Shown here in pieces: positions 6,266 to 6,313 of a stretch of 6,313 nucleotides of DNA (positions are counted from its first letter, which is position 1; each line of letters begins with the position of its first letter). The stretch is taken from the NCBI GenBank assembly GCA_964392465.1, contig CAYMPC010000053.1:1-6313 (forward strand), in the 5' to 3' direction. Position numbers and translations under genes: made by a program. The DNA comes from JAAXVZ01 sp964392465 (GTDB taxonomy: Archaea > Nanobdellota > Nanobdellia > Woesearchaeales > GW2011-AR15). Below the pieces are notes generated by a model. The model saw nothing but the letters and a program-made list of their open reading frames with translations. It made no database searches and was not told the DNA's origin.

Positions 6266-6313
6266 TTATCTCACACTTGAAAGCAATTCTTTTTCCATTC
6301 TTTTCTGTTGGGA
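6266..6313 (-). CDS. Possible C-terminal scrap of an upstream gene
   Basis: One minus-strand frame is open from the window edge to TAA at 6268-6266 and would give 15 residues (SQQKRMEKELLSSVR), ending three bases before the glycosyltransferase ATG. Two other frames are also open for short distances: one ends at 6271, and one at 6243, overlapping the glycosyltransferase by 20 bases. The true frame cannot be fixed. Tight packing elsewhere makes some same-strand upstream gene likely, but nothing can be said of its function. Confidence 0.3.
   Translation of the reverse strand, partial: SQQKRMEKELLSSVR

Noticed and set aside
1..6313. CRISPR array, tRNA, rRNA or insertion sequence
   Set aside because: No regularly spaced repeats, no RNA-gene-like GC-rich segments and no transposase frames; nearly all bases are accounted for by overlapping coding genes.

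Overview
The window is an AT-rich stretch in which every supportable gene lies on the minus strand, so transcription runs from high to low coordinates. The organism looks archaeal, most plausibly a DPANN-type archaeon recovered from a metagenome. The evidence is an archaeal TATA box with almost no leader (minus strand, 4003-3996), a winged-helix/nucleotidyltransferase fusion paired with a HEPN gene of a style common in those archaea, an exosortase/archaeosortase, and a scaffolding gap of ten Ns (2237-2246). The lineage is inferred from gene content and was not tested.

Layout in transcription order: (i) 6313-6266, a possible 3' scrap of an upstream gene; (ii) 6262-5006, a GT4-type glycosyltransferase with a cysteine-rich insert; (iii) 5018-4005, a radical SAM protein with a short SPASM-like C-terminus, overlapping the glycosyltransferase by 13 nt; (iv) 4004-3962, the only real intergenic gap, which holds a TATA box and three copies of a 6-7 bp half-site; (v) 3961-3449, the HTH-nucleotidyltransferase (MNT) protein; (vi) 3452-3030, the HEPN protein; (vii) 3033-1936, a second GT4 glycosyltransferase, interrupted by the N gap; (viii) 1943-990, an eight-or-more-span exosortase/archaeosortase with a Cys/Arg/His triad; (ix) 993 to the left edge, a bacterial-type polyprenyl-phosphate sugar transferase cut off before its catalytic Asp-Glu pair.

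Most of the genes point to surface glycoconjugate assembly. The sugar transferase would load the first sugar phosphate onto a lipid carrier, the two GT4 enzymes would extend it, and the archaeosortase would process or anchor exported proteins. The radical SAM enzyme may modify a sugar or peptide, but its substrate cannot be read from the sequence.

The unusual part is that an MNT/HEPN pair, normally a toxin-antitoxin type module, is welded into this operon. It sits directly behind the internal promoter, and ATGA stop/start overlaps join MNT to HEPN and HEPN to the next glycosyltransferase. The promoter carries an inverted/direct repeat between the TATA box and the expected start site, which is where a winged-helix autorepressor would block transcription. 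The simplest inference is that the MNT protein controls itself, HEPN and the downstream surface genes. The HEPN catalytic motif is altered (Tyr where His is expected), so the pair may act as a regulator rather than a toxin system.
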